Source: Tritrichomonas musculus
Taxonomy: Eukaryota; Parabasalia; Tritrichomonadida; Tritrichomonadidae
Direction: 5' to 3'
Assembly: GCA_039105265.1 (NCBI GenBank)
Contig: JAPFFF010000085.1
Coordinates: 1 to 64,000, forward strand
Length of the DNA stretch: 64,000 nt
Shown: positions 1-10,900 of the stretch, one piece after another
Layout: each line of letters opens with the position of its first letter
How positions within the stretch are numbered: position 1 is the first letter of the stretch
Notes under the pieces: model-generated
What the model was told of the DNA's origin: nothing
The model's database searches: none
The model's input: the letters and a program-made list of their open reading frames with translations, nothing else
Position numbers and translations under genes: made by a program

Positions 1-1558
1 CATTCAAAAAGAAAAATTAGTTTATTTTTATATCATACGTCAATTTTACCATTATATTTAGTAAATAAATTTTTTATCATCATATATTTTATTATATTAT
101 AATATGATAAAATATACTGCTTTTGTTCAACCTTAATATGGTCTTGATATTGGCTGATTCATAGACTGAAAATAAACTTGGTTATTTTATTGAATTAAAT
201 TGAAATTTTGAATTATTCTCAAAGAAAAAAAATCATATAACTGAAATATTCTTAACCATATTCAAAAATGTAAAATAAAATTATTTTTTTCTTTTATATA
301 AGAATATTAGAATATCTTTTTTATTTATAAATGAATATATTTTGTTTGATAGTATAAGATAATCAATTGAATTTTTCATAAAAATTTGAGAAATAATTGT
401 ATTTTCAATGGTTAAAATTATTGAACTTCCACAAAAGGGAATTTCAAGAAAAACAAACAAAAAGTTTGAAGTAAAATATGAAAAAGAAAATGTGAATACA
501 AATAATCTACTGTTCAATAAAAAAATATCATAAATAAATACAAAAAACTTTAAAAGTTATAAAATATTTACGAATTTGATAAAGTTTATTTTTTTTGTAT
601 TCAATTTTGAATGAAATAAGATAACAAATGAAATTTTACGAATTTTTTATATTTATGAAAATTTTGTAAATATTTTGAAATGTTTTAAAATGAGTTAGAT
701 ACATTATAAATATCATTATTATTGTATATAATAAATTGATAACTTTTATTCAATCAAATTTGTTTTCATATTTGTCCAAATTTTTTTTTATTTTATGCAA
801 TTCTGGGGATATTGAAAAATTTAACTATTCAAATTTAATTTTGATTACTGTTATGTTTGTTTTTTTGTATAAGGAATTTAATCTCAAAATTTGATACAAA
901 TTGCATTTAATGAAACAAACAATTTCCCTCTCTTTCAACTTTATTACCATAAAATACAATATTGAAATTGAAACAGTATCAGTTTTTGTTTATTTTTTCT
1001 TCCTCACTTTTTGAGAGCTACGCTCTCAAAAAGTTGTTACGGGAAATGCGTAAAATTTGTTAAAAAAACGTATTTTTATTTGTCGGAAAATTTATATAAA
1101 AAAAAATTTACGCACATAAAACATGTTAATGATTATTAGCTACTTGAACATTATATTTATTATGATTTCTAATGAAGAGATGGAAATATTAAATAAAATA
1201 ATTTTGAATATTGAAAAAAAAGAATCAATAATTCAAATGATAAATATGATATCTTTAAATCATGAAAAAATGAGGAAAATAGTATTTGTATGAACTCCAT
1301 TTTTAAAAATAGAAAATGAAAATTGAAAAAAAAAATTATTCCAATTTCTTATATTATAAATATGTGAAGAATTATTACTCACAATAATTAAAATTTATAT
1401 TCAAGATTCTCATACTAAAAATAAATATAATTTTTAGAAAAAACATTCCATATAATATTAGTATGTATATTGGATGCTTTCTTCTGGATTTATTTTATTC
1501 TTAATGCTTTTTTTCAACTTGATCATTTGATGCTGTTTTATTATTATTATAATTATAA
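1..1558. other. AT-rich non-coding DNA, no gene seen
   Basis: The stretch is strongly AT-rich with frequent homopolymers and stops in all frames. The only long frame (281-517, minus) has no ATG start and a composition like random AT-rich DNA. The one structured element is the short hairpin at 1006-1034, listed separately. Confidence 0.6.
1006..1034. repeat. Perfect 13-bp hairpin, first of three related hairpins
   Basis: ACTTTTTGAGAGC, loop TAC, then its exact reverse complement. Related hairpins lie at 7310-7336 and 14953-14979. All three share the ACTTTTTGA arm and a 3-nt loop but differ in the inner stem bases, with matching changes on both arms. Function unknown. Confidence 0.7.
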
Positions 1559-1560
1559 TA

Positions 1561-1773
1561 GTACCAAGAAAAAGTGGATGACTTCGCGAAAAACTGGGTG
1601 TCGCATTCAATTTCTATAAATTTTGAATAAAAATAATGATCGTTCTAGTTTATTACTTAATAATGAATTTGAATTAATTTTCACAATTTTTTTTCTATAG
1701 ATTGAGAAGATTCTATCAAAAAATTGAATTCATCACCTAGTTTTTCGCTTCGTCGCCTACCTTTTCCTGTTAC
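1561..1773. mobile_element. 213-bp MITE with about 53-bp imperfect inverted ends, TA-flanked
   Basis: The left end starts GTACCAAGAAAAAGTGG and the right end, read on the other strand, starts GTAACAGGAAAAGGTAGG. Similarity continues for about 53 bp into a shared ATTCAATTT. Both ends are directly bordered by TA (1559-1560 and 1774-1775). A TA target duplication fits a non-autonomous Tc1/mariner/pogo-type element. It has no coding capacity. Confidence 0.72.
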
Positions 1774-1775
1774 TA

Positions 1776-2800
1776 AACCTAGCAAATTTTTAAAATAGCC
1801 TTCAATATTTGAATTGGACGAATATATATTTGAGTTGAACAGTCAGCATAATATAGAATATTTGAGGGCTCTTTTAAAATTCCCCTGAAAAAGTGGTGTT
1901 TGATTTTCTGAAGACTCAATTTATTTCAATTTTTCAATTAAATTCGTTTGATAATTATTTTAAAAAATAAAATTTAATATCAAATTAGATTTAATTAATC
2001 TTAAATCATTTAAATGAAATAAAAATATATTTATAAAATAATATTAAAATAAATTTGATTTATTAATATACTATTTTCAAAGATATACTTATTCAATAAA
2101 TTGATTGTATAAAAAATAAACATCAGAATCTAAAAATTTCTATAAAAATAGCATTATCGTTTGCATTCAATAAGTTTGGAAAATTGAATGAGATTGAGAG
2201 GTGGCATTGTCTACCTGTTACTATATTATTATTTGGTTAATTGAATGATGGTTTTAAACTTTTTGAGAAACAGATATCCAAAATTCAATCACTTATTGAT
2301 TTATGATTAACGAATTTTTACATGAATATAAATATTGTAATATGCATGAAAGTCAGGTATCATAATATCGCCATTTGAAGAAGGTGCTTTTTTGGGCAAC
2401 CCATAAAACACAACTTTTACTCAAAAAGTTTAAATTATTTGTGTATTTTTGTATATTTTAAAGATGATTTTTTTCCTTCAAAAAGTTTTGAAAAATGTTA
2501 TTTAAAAAAAAAAAAAAAAAACTGAAATGTTATCTAAAATTTTTACTCATATCTGTCACTTTGATCCTAAGCTAATGAATAATAATTATATTCTTTATTT
2601 TTATCCTGAAATAAACGCAATGTTAAAAAATAAAATAGGGTGGTCAAATCACCCAAAATAATATTTTTTAAAAATCATGGGCCAAAATGTGGGCCAAGAT
2701 GGGTTATAGGTAGGGAAAATGGTCGGGTGGTCAATTGAAAAAAGTCGGGTATTGAGCGAAAAAAGTAGAGTATGAATGGAAAAAAATAATTCTTTTTCAG
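1776..2800. other. AT-rich non-coding DNA
   Basis: No gene seen. There is an A-run near 2502-2520. Around 2638-2760 is a patch richer in G, with repeated GGGTGGTCA, GGGCC and GGTCGGGT words, which may be an old repeat end but has no clear partner. Confidence 0.5.
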
Positions 2801-2802
2801 AA

Positions 2803-3010
2803 AAAAGTAAAGTAATCTTCAGAAATATTTTTTACTTCTTCAGAAATATTTTCTTCTTCTTTAGAAAAAGGTCGTTCTTTTTTAGAAATATTTTTTTCTT
2901 CTTCGGAAGAAGGTCGTTCTTTTTTAGAAATATTTTTTTCTTTTTTAGAAAATGACGAATTCATTTTTAGAAAAAGGTCCTTCTTTTTTAGAAGTATTTT
3001 TTACTTTATT
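2803..3010. repeat. Degenerate T-rich tandem repeat
   Basis: A loose repeat built on TTTTTTAGAAATATTTTT plus AGAAAAAGGTCGTTC occurs about four to five times. A reading frame at 2952-3185 starts in this repeat and runs into the mobile element at 3087, so I do not call it a gene. Confidence 0.55.
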
Positions 3011-3086
3011 AGAAAAACGTCAAACTGGTGATCGTTTTAAAAAATACCAGTTTCTCAACTATAAAACTAAATATTATATTTTAATC

Positions 3087-4018
3087 TACAGCTCGGAATT
3101 ACTACTGCAGGCCCATTCAATTTTTTGTCTTCTTATGACTGCGATTTGGGATTTTGCTCAAAATTGTCAAATTAAAAATTTTTGATATATAAAAATTTTG
3201 AAAAATTTTGCTTTCATTAAAATTTTGAGAAATTATAACAAAAAATTCAAAATGCTAACAAAAGCATTCAAAATTAATAAAATAATATAAATAAAGTATT
3301 CAAAATAATTAAAATAATATAAATAAAATATTCAAAAAATATATTTCTAAATAGAAAATTCCAGATTAGAATTCAAAATTAATTTATTTTTTCTGTATAA
3401 TTATTTTTTGATTCTATTTAATTCTTAGTATTTAATATACAAATTTTCAATTTGCTTTAAATCAGTAAAAAAGTATGAATTAACTTAATGATAATGTGAA
3501 CATTAAAAAAATATTAGAAAGTCATAATAAATAACATTTAATATTAAATTCACCATAATTTTAATCAATAACCTCTTTTAAGGCAAAAAATAGGTCAATA
3601 ATAATTGAATTCTTATTACTGTAAACCGCTAACTGCAGTAATAACGGCTGTTTTTTCACCTATTTATGGTAAATTTGAATTGAATACCTTATTACTGCAA
3701 ACCGCTAACTGCAGTAATTGAAACTTTTTGGCCTTTTTAAAGTCAAATATTTTTGACCTTCAGATCGTTTATATTTGTATAACAATGAATGATAATTAAA
3801 TTGAACTTTTTGAGAATAATATTTTTATAAATGAATAAATCCAAGTTTTATTTTATCATAATTAAGAGAATGATACGATTTTCAACTAAAGAACACAATT
3901 GAAAAAAATATTAAAATTTTAAATTTTTAAATTTTTAAAAATTTTTGAAAATTTTCAAATTGCTCTTTTATTTGCTTATTACTGTAAAATAACGCAACAG
4001 TAATAATTCCGAGCTGTA
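3087..4018. mobile_element. 932-bp non-autonomous element, hAT-like by 8-bp target duplication
   Basis: The ends are 21-bp inverted repeats with one mismatch (left TACAGCTCGGAATTACTACT; right, read inward on the minus strand, TACAGCTCGGAATTATTACT). The octamer TTTTAATC lies directly outside both ends (3079-3086 and 4019-4026), an exact 8-bp duplication as hAT elements make. Inside are two near-identical copies of ACTGYAAACCGCTAACTGCA (about 3619 and 3696) and a related motif near the right end, like hAT subterminal repeats. No transposase frame is present. Confidence 0.82.
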
Positions 4019-4300
4019 TTTTAATCGATCTCCTGATCAGAAAAATTACTTTAAATATCATTATTATTTAATAACAAATAAAAAAATTTTTCAAAAATTT
4101 TAAAATTTGAATGAAAAAAATAATTGATAAACATATTTTTCCTTGCCTATAAAGGCATTTTTTTCTATAATTTTTTAATGCACATAATATGCATAATACA
4201 TAAATTATTAAAATACATTATTATTACACTTTATTTTATAAAATTTAAATCTTTTTATTTTCCTATTTTAATTTTGTGAAAACTCATTGAATTTTTACTT

Positions 4301-4970
4301 TTGAATTTTAGACTTTTTGTCCGTCCTCCATTAAATAATAATGAGTCATGGATTTATCTTTCTACTGATCATACAATTCAATGGATACATGAGGGAGATG
4401 AACCATCAACAAGAGAGAAGAAGATGATTGGGTATAAAAAATTCATGCTTACAGTCTTTTGGAATCCTGAAGGTTTTCTTGTTGTTGATTTGCTTCCAGA
4501 AGGAATGCATTTTAATTCCGAATATTTTATTAATAACATACTAGAAAAGATTTTCCAAATAATAGCTGAGCGCCGAGCTGAGTGTCATCGAAAAGTTACT
4601 CTTCATTTCGACAATGCTCGGCCTCATACTGCAAGAAAGGTGACTCAATATATGGGCGTTCGCCATATGAAGAGAGCTCCACATCCACCTTTCTCACCTG
4701 ATATAGCTGCATCAGACTTTTATCTTTTCTGTTATCTCAAAGACAGGTTGGCAGGACTCAAATTTGAATCGCCAGATGAACTTTTTGAATGCATCAATGA
4801 AGAAAATCCCAAAAGAAATATTAATTAATGTATTTCTCGAATGGGAAAAAAGACTCAAGCAAGTTATTTAAAATAATGGAGAATACATTTAATAATAAAC
4901 ATTTTAATATTAATTATCATATTGTATTTTTATTACATATTGAGATGCTACGATATTTCGGATCGACCTA
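4301..4970 (+). pseudogene. Decayed mariner transposon: transposase C-terminal half plus 3' inverted end
   Basis: The 4316-4828 frame encodes the C-terminal half of a mariner transposase. HFDNARPHTA is followed by PHPPFSPDIAASDFYLF, and the two acidic residues are 34 apart, the D34D spacing that defines mariner. The position of the first catalytic aspartate (family pattern DESWIY) reads NNESWIY, so that residue is Asn here. The N-terminal helix-turn-helix half is absent. Near 4803 the frame shifts: the conserved tail VFLEWEKRLKQV continues in another frame and then meets a stop. A mariner-like inverted end, reading AGGTCGATCCGAAATATCG on the minus strand, lies at about 4942-4970 and is followed by TA. 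I found no matching 5' end. It is an inactive fossil. Confidence 0.85.
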
Positions 4971-5045
4971 TATAAAGAGATTTTTAAATATATAAACCAC
5001 TCAATTATGAGATAAAAATCTGGCTCTGGTCTTTCATAATTTTAA

Positions 5046-5543
5046 ATGAGCAAAAAACCTACAACTCCGTTGCCTCCTGGATTTTCAGTTGAAGGCAAAG
5101 AAGATTCAAAGAAAAAGCATTACTGATGCCCAAAAATAGGATGGTAGGTTAGTATGGAACTAAGGAGATGTTTTTATCATCATCGAATAAAACAACAGGC
5201 AGCTCATATCGCCAAAAATGAACACATTTTTGATATACCACGAAATAAAGATCCATTATTACCCAAAAAATAATGTGTTAATAACAAAATTATAAATGAA
5301 GAATAAATTCAACATTCAATAATGAGAGCTTTGGCTCTTATAGCATCCTCTTTAAACATCTCTGCATACAGTAGCAAAATGGAAGATTTCATTTACTTTT
5401 TGTTAAAATTAGGTATCGAGCTTAAAAACAATTTTAAAGATCATTCTTTAAATCCAGAAGATTTATTCCATATATCAGATTATATTAAAATATTAGCAGA
5501 AGAAGTTTTTTCAAAATGCAGCATCTTTTTGAATAATCAATGA
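5046..5543 (+). pseudogene. Decayed gene of unknown family, one frame with several stops
   Basis: One reading frame can be followed from the ATG at 5046 (MSKKPTTPLPPGFSVEGKED...) to 5543 and is interrupted by several stops. Its open 3' part from 5322 gives MRALALIASSLNISAYSSKM and a helical segment rich in Leu and Phe. The coding-like composition and shared frame suggest a former protein of about 165 residues. I do not recognise the family. It lies just beyond the decayed mariner and could belong to another mobile element or be a host gene. Confidence 0.45.
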
Positions 5544-5726
5544 GTTAAACCATACAAGCAGAATTAAAAAACTTTTCTGATAAATCTTCAAGCATATATT
5601 TAGCTAATTTTTTCCCCAACATTTGAGTGAATAAAGTATTTTTATATTTTTATAATATTTTTTTATGTGTGAATTATAATTTTATATATATTAAGAAATA
5701 TATATATTAATAGAGAAATATAAAAT

Positions 5727-6821
5727 AGCAAAGTTTGGAGGTGAAGCGACCAACAAACTATATTCAAATTTTGAAAGGAAAAAATTGAATAAATGGCTTT
5801 TTGATAAAACAACTTTTTAATAAAAACACTTTTTGATTGTTTTTGAATAATGAACTTTTTGATATATAATTCAGTTTAATCTTTATTGAAAAATTTTCAA
5901 ATAAGAAATTATTATGATTGAAAATCTAATAATCAAGTGCCACCTCAAACCATACCAGGATGGCTTTGACAGCACCAATACCGGATTAATATTAATATTT
6001 CATATTCTTTTTTCTTAGAGATTTAATAAATTATATAAAGTTTATTTTTTCAATATCTTCAAATATTTTTATTTATTTTATTTTGTTTTTTTATTCTATT
6101 TTCCATTTTTTTACAACTGATGAATAAATAAATAAATATTACTGAATAAATAAATAAATATTACTAAATCTTTATTTTAATGAAAGAACAGACAATATCA
6201 AATTCAACAGAATTTATACGATCAAATTCAACCCATACACTAGTTTGTCAAGTGAACATAAAATCTAAATTGTAGCTTCTTTTGTATTAAATGCGATTGA
6301 TTAATTTTAGAATTAGATATGTAAAAAGAGTATTTTCATCTTAAAAAGACATACAAATCTAAACCAAAGTTATATAAGATATTAGATTTTGGGTTTTCAT
6401 TGTGCATTATGCATTTTTTTAAATATGGAAAACCCTTGTTTATCGATGCAATTAATAGTATTAAAAGTATGTATATGAAGTAAAATTAGAGTTTGGGACT
6501 TATTTTAGATAGAAAAAAAATAATTATATAATTTAATTGGTACAAAGGTGTTACTGCATTTTTATTTCCAACTTTCCATTTTTACTATTATATTAATACC
6601 TTTATTATTAATTTGTTTTTTATATTTTAATCGGGATGAATTAATAAAAGTATATTTTTTTCTTTAAGTAGCAGCTTTATCAAAAAGATTTTTTATCAAA
6701 AAGTGCCTTTATCAAAAAGTGTTTTTATTAAAAAGTTGTTTTATCAAAAAGCCATTTATTCAATTTTTTCCTTTCAAAATTTGAATATAGTTTGTTGGTC
6801 ACTTCACATCCAAACTTTGCT
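5727..6821. mobile_element. 1.1-kb foldback element with 110-bp, about 98% identical inverted ends
   Basis: Positions 5727-5836 and 6712-6821 are reverse complements over 110 bp with two mismatches. Each arm starts AGCAAAGTTTGG and carries a series of CTTTTTGAT-type words. The interior is AT-rich (AAATAAATAAAT near 6120-6170) and has no gene; the frame 6703-6957 simply starts inside the right arm. No convincing target duplication is visible. The high arm identity points to a young insertion or gene conversion between arms. Confidence 0.85.
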
Positions 6822-7309
6822 GTTTTTATCATCCCATATTAATATTTTAATTTTAATATTTGTCACAAAATCTAAAGATTTTAAACTTTTTGAAATAATT
6901 TTATCTTGGCTTGGTCATTTGGATCACATCTTATTATACGAAAACTCTCAGAATTAGATCCAAAACAAGATAAATTGTTATGCAACAAAAAAGTACGAAG
7001 ATTTGCGAGTTTATGAATTGTATATGAAGTTCATAATATTAAAGATGATCCCCTCGAAAACCAAAAGTTTTTGTTTTTTGAAAGGTTTTCGTTGCCATTT
7101 TTTGGATCGTTCGCATTTTCATCATAGTTAATTTGTCAAGATTGCGAAGATTTTAAAAATAAGATATCAAAATTAAATGTTAAATTATATGCAAAATTAG
7201 CTGAGTTTTGTTCGATTTCCGATGTTTTTTTTTTTAAAAATTCGCTTTGCTCGAAAAAGTTTAATGAAATATTACAATTATCCAATACCTTTTATCGAAC
7301 AAGAATGGC
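6822..7309 (+). other. Probable decayed coding remnant
   Basis: Between about 6910 and 7126 a frame with coding-like content (ELDPKQDKLLCNKKVRRFAS, then IVYEVHNIKDDPLENQKF) is broken by at least one stop, and a second piece follows to about 7250. I cannot assign it to a family. It may belong to a transposon. Confidence 0.3.
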
Positions 7310-7336
7310 CACTTTTTGAGCTTCGCTCAAAAAGTG
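7310..7336. repeat. Perfect 12-bp hairpin upstream of the satellite array
   Basis: CACTTTTTGAGC, loop TTC, exact reverse complement. It is related to the hairpins at 1006 and 14953 and lies about 100 bp before the satellite starts. The flank AACAAGAATGGCC resembles AACAAGGAACGCC at the 14953 copy. Confidence 0.7.
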
Positions 7337-7438
7337 TCCTATGTTAAATAATGTAAAAAAAAAAAAAAAAAAAATTTTGAACAAATAAAAACTAAAAGAA
7401 AAATAATATAAATAAAAAAATATTTAAAACTTTTAGTT

Positions 7439-7930
7439 GCAGGTGGAAGTTTAATTCGCGTAATTAGTTCCAACTGCAGCTAAGTTGCGATAGCTGCAGG
7501 TGGAAGTTTGAAATGGTACATTTAAGTAATTACTTCCACCTGAAGCTATCGCAGTTTAGCTGCAGGTGGAAGTTTAATTCGCGTAATTAGTTCCAACTGC
7601 AGCTAAGTTGCGATAGCTGCAGGTGGAAGTTTGAAATGGTACATTTAAGTAATTACTTCCACCTGAAGCTATCGCAGTTTAGCTGCAGGTGGAAGTTTAA
7701 TTCGCGTAATTAGTTCCAACTGCAGCTAAGTTGCGATAGCTGCAGGTGGAAGTTTGAAATGGTACATTTAAGTAATTACTTCCACCTAAAGCTATCGCAG
7801 TTTAGCTGCAGGTGGAAGTTTAATTCGCGTAATTAGTTCCAACTGCAGCTAAGTTGCGATAGCTGCAGGTGGAAGTTTGAAATGGTACATTTAAGTAATT
7901 ACTTCCACCTTTAGCTATCGCAGCTCAGCC
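7439..7930. repeat. Divergent edge of the satellite: four 123-bp units
   Basis: Four tandem units start GCAGGTGGAAGTTTAATTCG with a spacing of exactly 123 bp (7441, 7564, 7687, 7810 for the AGGTGG word). Each is a dimer of related half-units and carries GCAGGTGGAAG together with CTTCCACCTG in inverted orientation. They differ from the main array in spacer sequence and are nearly identical to each other. A short change in the linker (CCTGAAGC, CCTAAAGC, CCTTTAGC) marks the approach to the main array. Confidence 0.92.
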
Positions 7931-10900
7931 GCAGGTGGAAACTTGGTTTCCTTATTTATTTACTTCCACCTGCAGCTGAGAAGCGATAGCCGCAGGTGGA
8001 AGGCTAAATTGGTAAATAGTGATTTTCCACCTGCAGCTGTCGCAGCTCAGCCGCAGGTGGAAGATTGGTTTCCTTATTTATTTACCTCCACCTGCAGCTG
8101 AGAAGCGATAGCCGCAGGTGGAAGGCTAAATTGGTAAATAGTGATTTTCCACCTGCAGCTGTCGCAGCTCAGCCGCAGGTGGAAGATTGGTTTCCTTATT
8201 TATTTACTTCCACCTGCAGCTGAGAAGCGATAGCCGCAGGTGGAAGGCTAAATTGGTAAATAGTGATTTTCCACCTGCAGCTGTCGCAGCTCAGCCGCAG
8301 GTGGAAGATTGGTTTCCTTATTTATTTACCTCCACCTGCAGCTGAGAAGCGATAGCCGCAGGTGGAAGGCTAAATTGGTAAATAGTGATTTTCCACCTGC
8401 AGCTGTCGCAGCTCAGCCGCAGGTGGAAGATTGGTTTCCTTATTTATTTACCTCCACCTGCAGCTGAGAAGCGATAGCCGCAGGTGGAAGGCTAAATTGG
8501 TAAATAGTGATTTTCCACCTGCAGCTGTCGCAGCTCAGCCGCAGGTGGAAGATTGGTTTCCTTATTTATTTACCTCCACCTGCAGCTGAGAAGCGATAGC
8601 CGCAGGTGGAAGGCTAAATTGGTAAATAGTGATTTTCCACCTGCAGCTGTCGCAGCTCAGCCGCAGGTGGAAGATTGGTTTCCTTATTTATTTACCTCCA
8701 CCTGCAGCTGAGAAGCGATAGCCGCAGGTGGAAGGCTAAATTGGTAAATAGTGATTTTCCACCTGCAGCTGTCGCAGCTCAGCCGCAGGTGGAAGATTGG
8801 TTTCCTTATTTATTTACCTCCACCTGCAGCTGAGAAGCGATAGCCGCAGGTGGAAGGCTAAATTGGTAAATAGTGATTTTCCACCTGCAGCTGTCGCAGC
8901 TCAGCCGCAGGTGGAAGATTGGTTTCCTTATTTATTTACCTCCACCTGCAGCTGAGAAGCGATAGCCGCAGGTGGAAGGCTAAATTGGTAAATAGTGATT
9001 TTCCACCTGCAGCTGTCGCAGCTCAGCCGCAGGTGGAAGATTGGTTTCCTTATTTATTTACTTCCACCTGCAGCTGAGAAGCGATAGCCGCAGGTGGAAG
9101 GCTAAATTGGTAAATAGTGATTTTCCACCTGCAGCTGTCGCAGCTCAGCCGCAGGTGGAAGATTGGTTTCCTTATTTATTTACCTCCACCTGCAGCTGAG
9201 AAGCGATAGCCGCAGGTGGAAGGCTAAATTGGTAAATAGTGATTTTCCACCTGCAGCTGTCGCAGCTCAGCCGCAGGTGGAAGATTGGTTTCCTTATTTA
9301 TTTACCTCCACCTGCAGCTGAGAAGCGATAGCCGCAGGTGGAAGGCTAAATTGGTAAATAGTGATTTTCCACCTGCAGCTGTCGCAGCTCAGCCGCAGGT
9401 GGAAGATTGGTTTCCTTATTTATTTACCTCCACCTGCAGCTGAGAAGCGATAGCCGCAGGTGGAAGGCTAAATTGGTAAATAGTGATTTTCCACCTGCAG
9501 CTGTCGCAGCTCAGCCGCAGGTGGAAGATTGGTTTCCTTATTTATTTACCTCCACCTGCAGCTGAGAAGCGATAGCCGCAGGTGGAAGGCTAAATTGGTA
9601 AATAGTGATTTTCCACCTGCAGCTGTCGCAGCTCAGCCGCAGGTGGAAGATTGGTTTCCTTATTTATTTACCTCCACCTGCAGCTGAGAAGCGATAGCCG
9701 CAGGTGGAAGGCTAAATTGGTAAATAGTGATTTTCCACCTGCAGCTGTCGCAGCTCAGCCGCAGGTGGAAGATTGGTTTCCTTATTTATTTACCTCCACC
9801 TGCAGCTGAGAAGCGATAGCCGCAGGTGGAAGGCTAAATTGGTAAATAGTGATTTTCCACCTGCAGCTGTCGCAGCTCAGCCGCAGGTGGAAGATTGGTT
9901 TCCTTATTTATTTACTTCCACCTGCAGCTGAGAAGCGATAGCCGCAGGTGGAAGGCTAAATTGGTAAATAGTGATTTTCCACCTGCAGCTGTCGCAGCTC
10001 AGCCGCAGGTGGAAGATTGGTTTCCTTATTTATTTACCTCCACCTGCAGCTGAGAAGCGATAGCCGCAGGTGGAAGGCTAAATTGGTAAATAGTGATTTT
10101 CCACCTGCAGCTGTCGCAGCTCAGCCGCAGGTGGAAGATTGGTTTCCTTATTTATTTACTTCCACCTGCAGCTGAGAAGCGATAGCCGCAGGTGGAAGGC
10201 TAAATTGGTAAATAGTGATTTTCCACCTGCAGCTGTCGCAGCTCAGCCGCAGGTGGAAGATTGGTTTCCTTATTTATTTACCTCCACCTGCAGCTGAGAA
10301 GCGATAGCCGCAGGTGGAAGGCTAAATTGGTAAATAGTGATTTTCCACCTGCAGCTGTCGCAGCTCAGCCGCAGGTGGAAGATTGGTTTCCTTATTTATT
10401 TACCTCCACCTGCAGCTGAGAAGCGATAGCCGCAGGTGGAAGGCTAAATTGGTAAATAGTGATTTTCCACCTGCAGCTGTCGCAGCTCAGCCGCAGGTGG
10501 AAGATTGGTTTCCTTATTTATTTACCTCCACCTGCAGCTGAGAAGCGATAGCCGCAGGTGGAAGGCTAAATTGGTAAATAGTGATTTTCCACCTGCAGCT
10601 GTCGCAGCTCAGCCGCAGGTGGAAGATTGGTTTCCTTATTTATTTACTTCCACCTGCAGCTGAGAAGCGATAGCCGCAGGTGGAAGGCTAAATTGGTAAA
10701 TAGTGATTTTCCACCTGCAGCTGTCGCAGCTCAGCCGCAGGTGGAAGATTGGTTTCCTTATTTATTTACCTCCACCTGCAGCTGAGAAGCGATAGCCGCA
10801 GGTGGAAGGCTAAATTGGTAAATAGTGATTTTCCACCTGCAGCTGTCGCAGCTCAGCCGCAGGTGGAAGATTGGTTTCCTTATTTATTTACTTCCACCTG

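Noticed and set aside
281-517. 78-codon minus-strand frame
   Set aside because: No ATG start, low-complexity Phe/Ile/Lys composition expected from AT-rich DNA, no domain.
2952-3185. Plus-strand frame in the T-rich repeat
   Set aside because: Made of a degenerate tandem repeat and then mobile-element sequence.
5046-5543. Alternative genetic code with stops read as sense
   Set aside because: All three stop codons interrupt decayed genes while TAA, TAG and TGA all terminate intact ones here; trichomonads use the standard code.
6703-6957. Plus-strand frame
   Set aside because: Begins inside the right arm of the foldback element and has no ATG.
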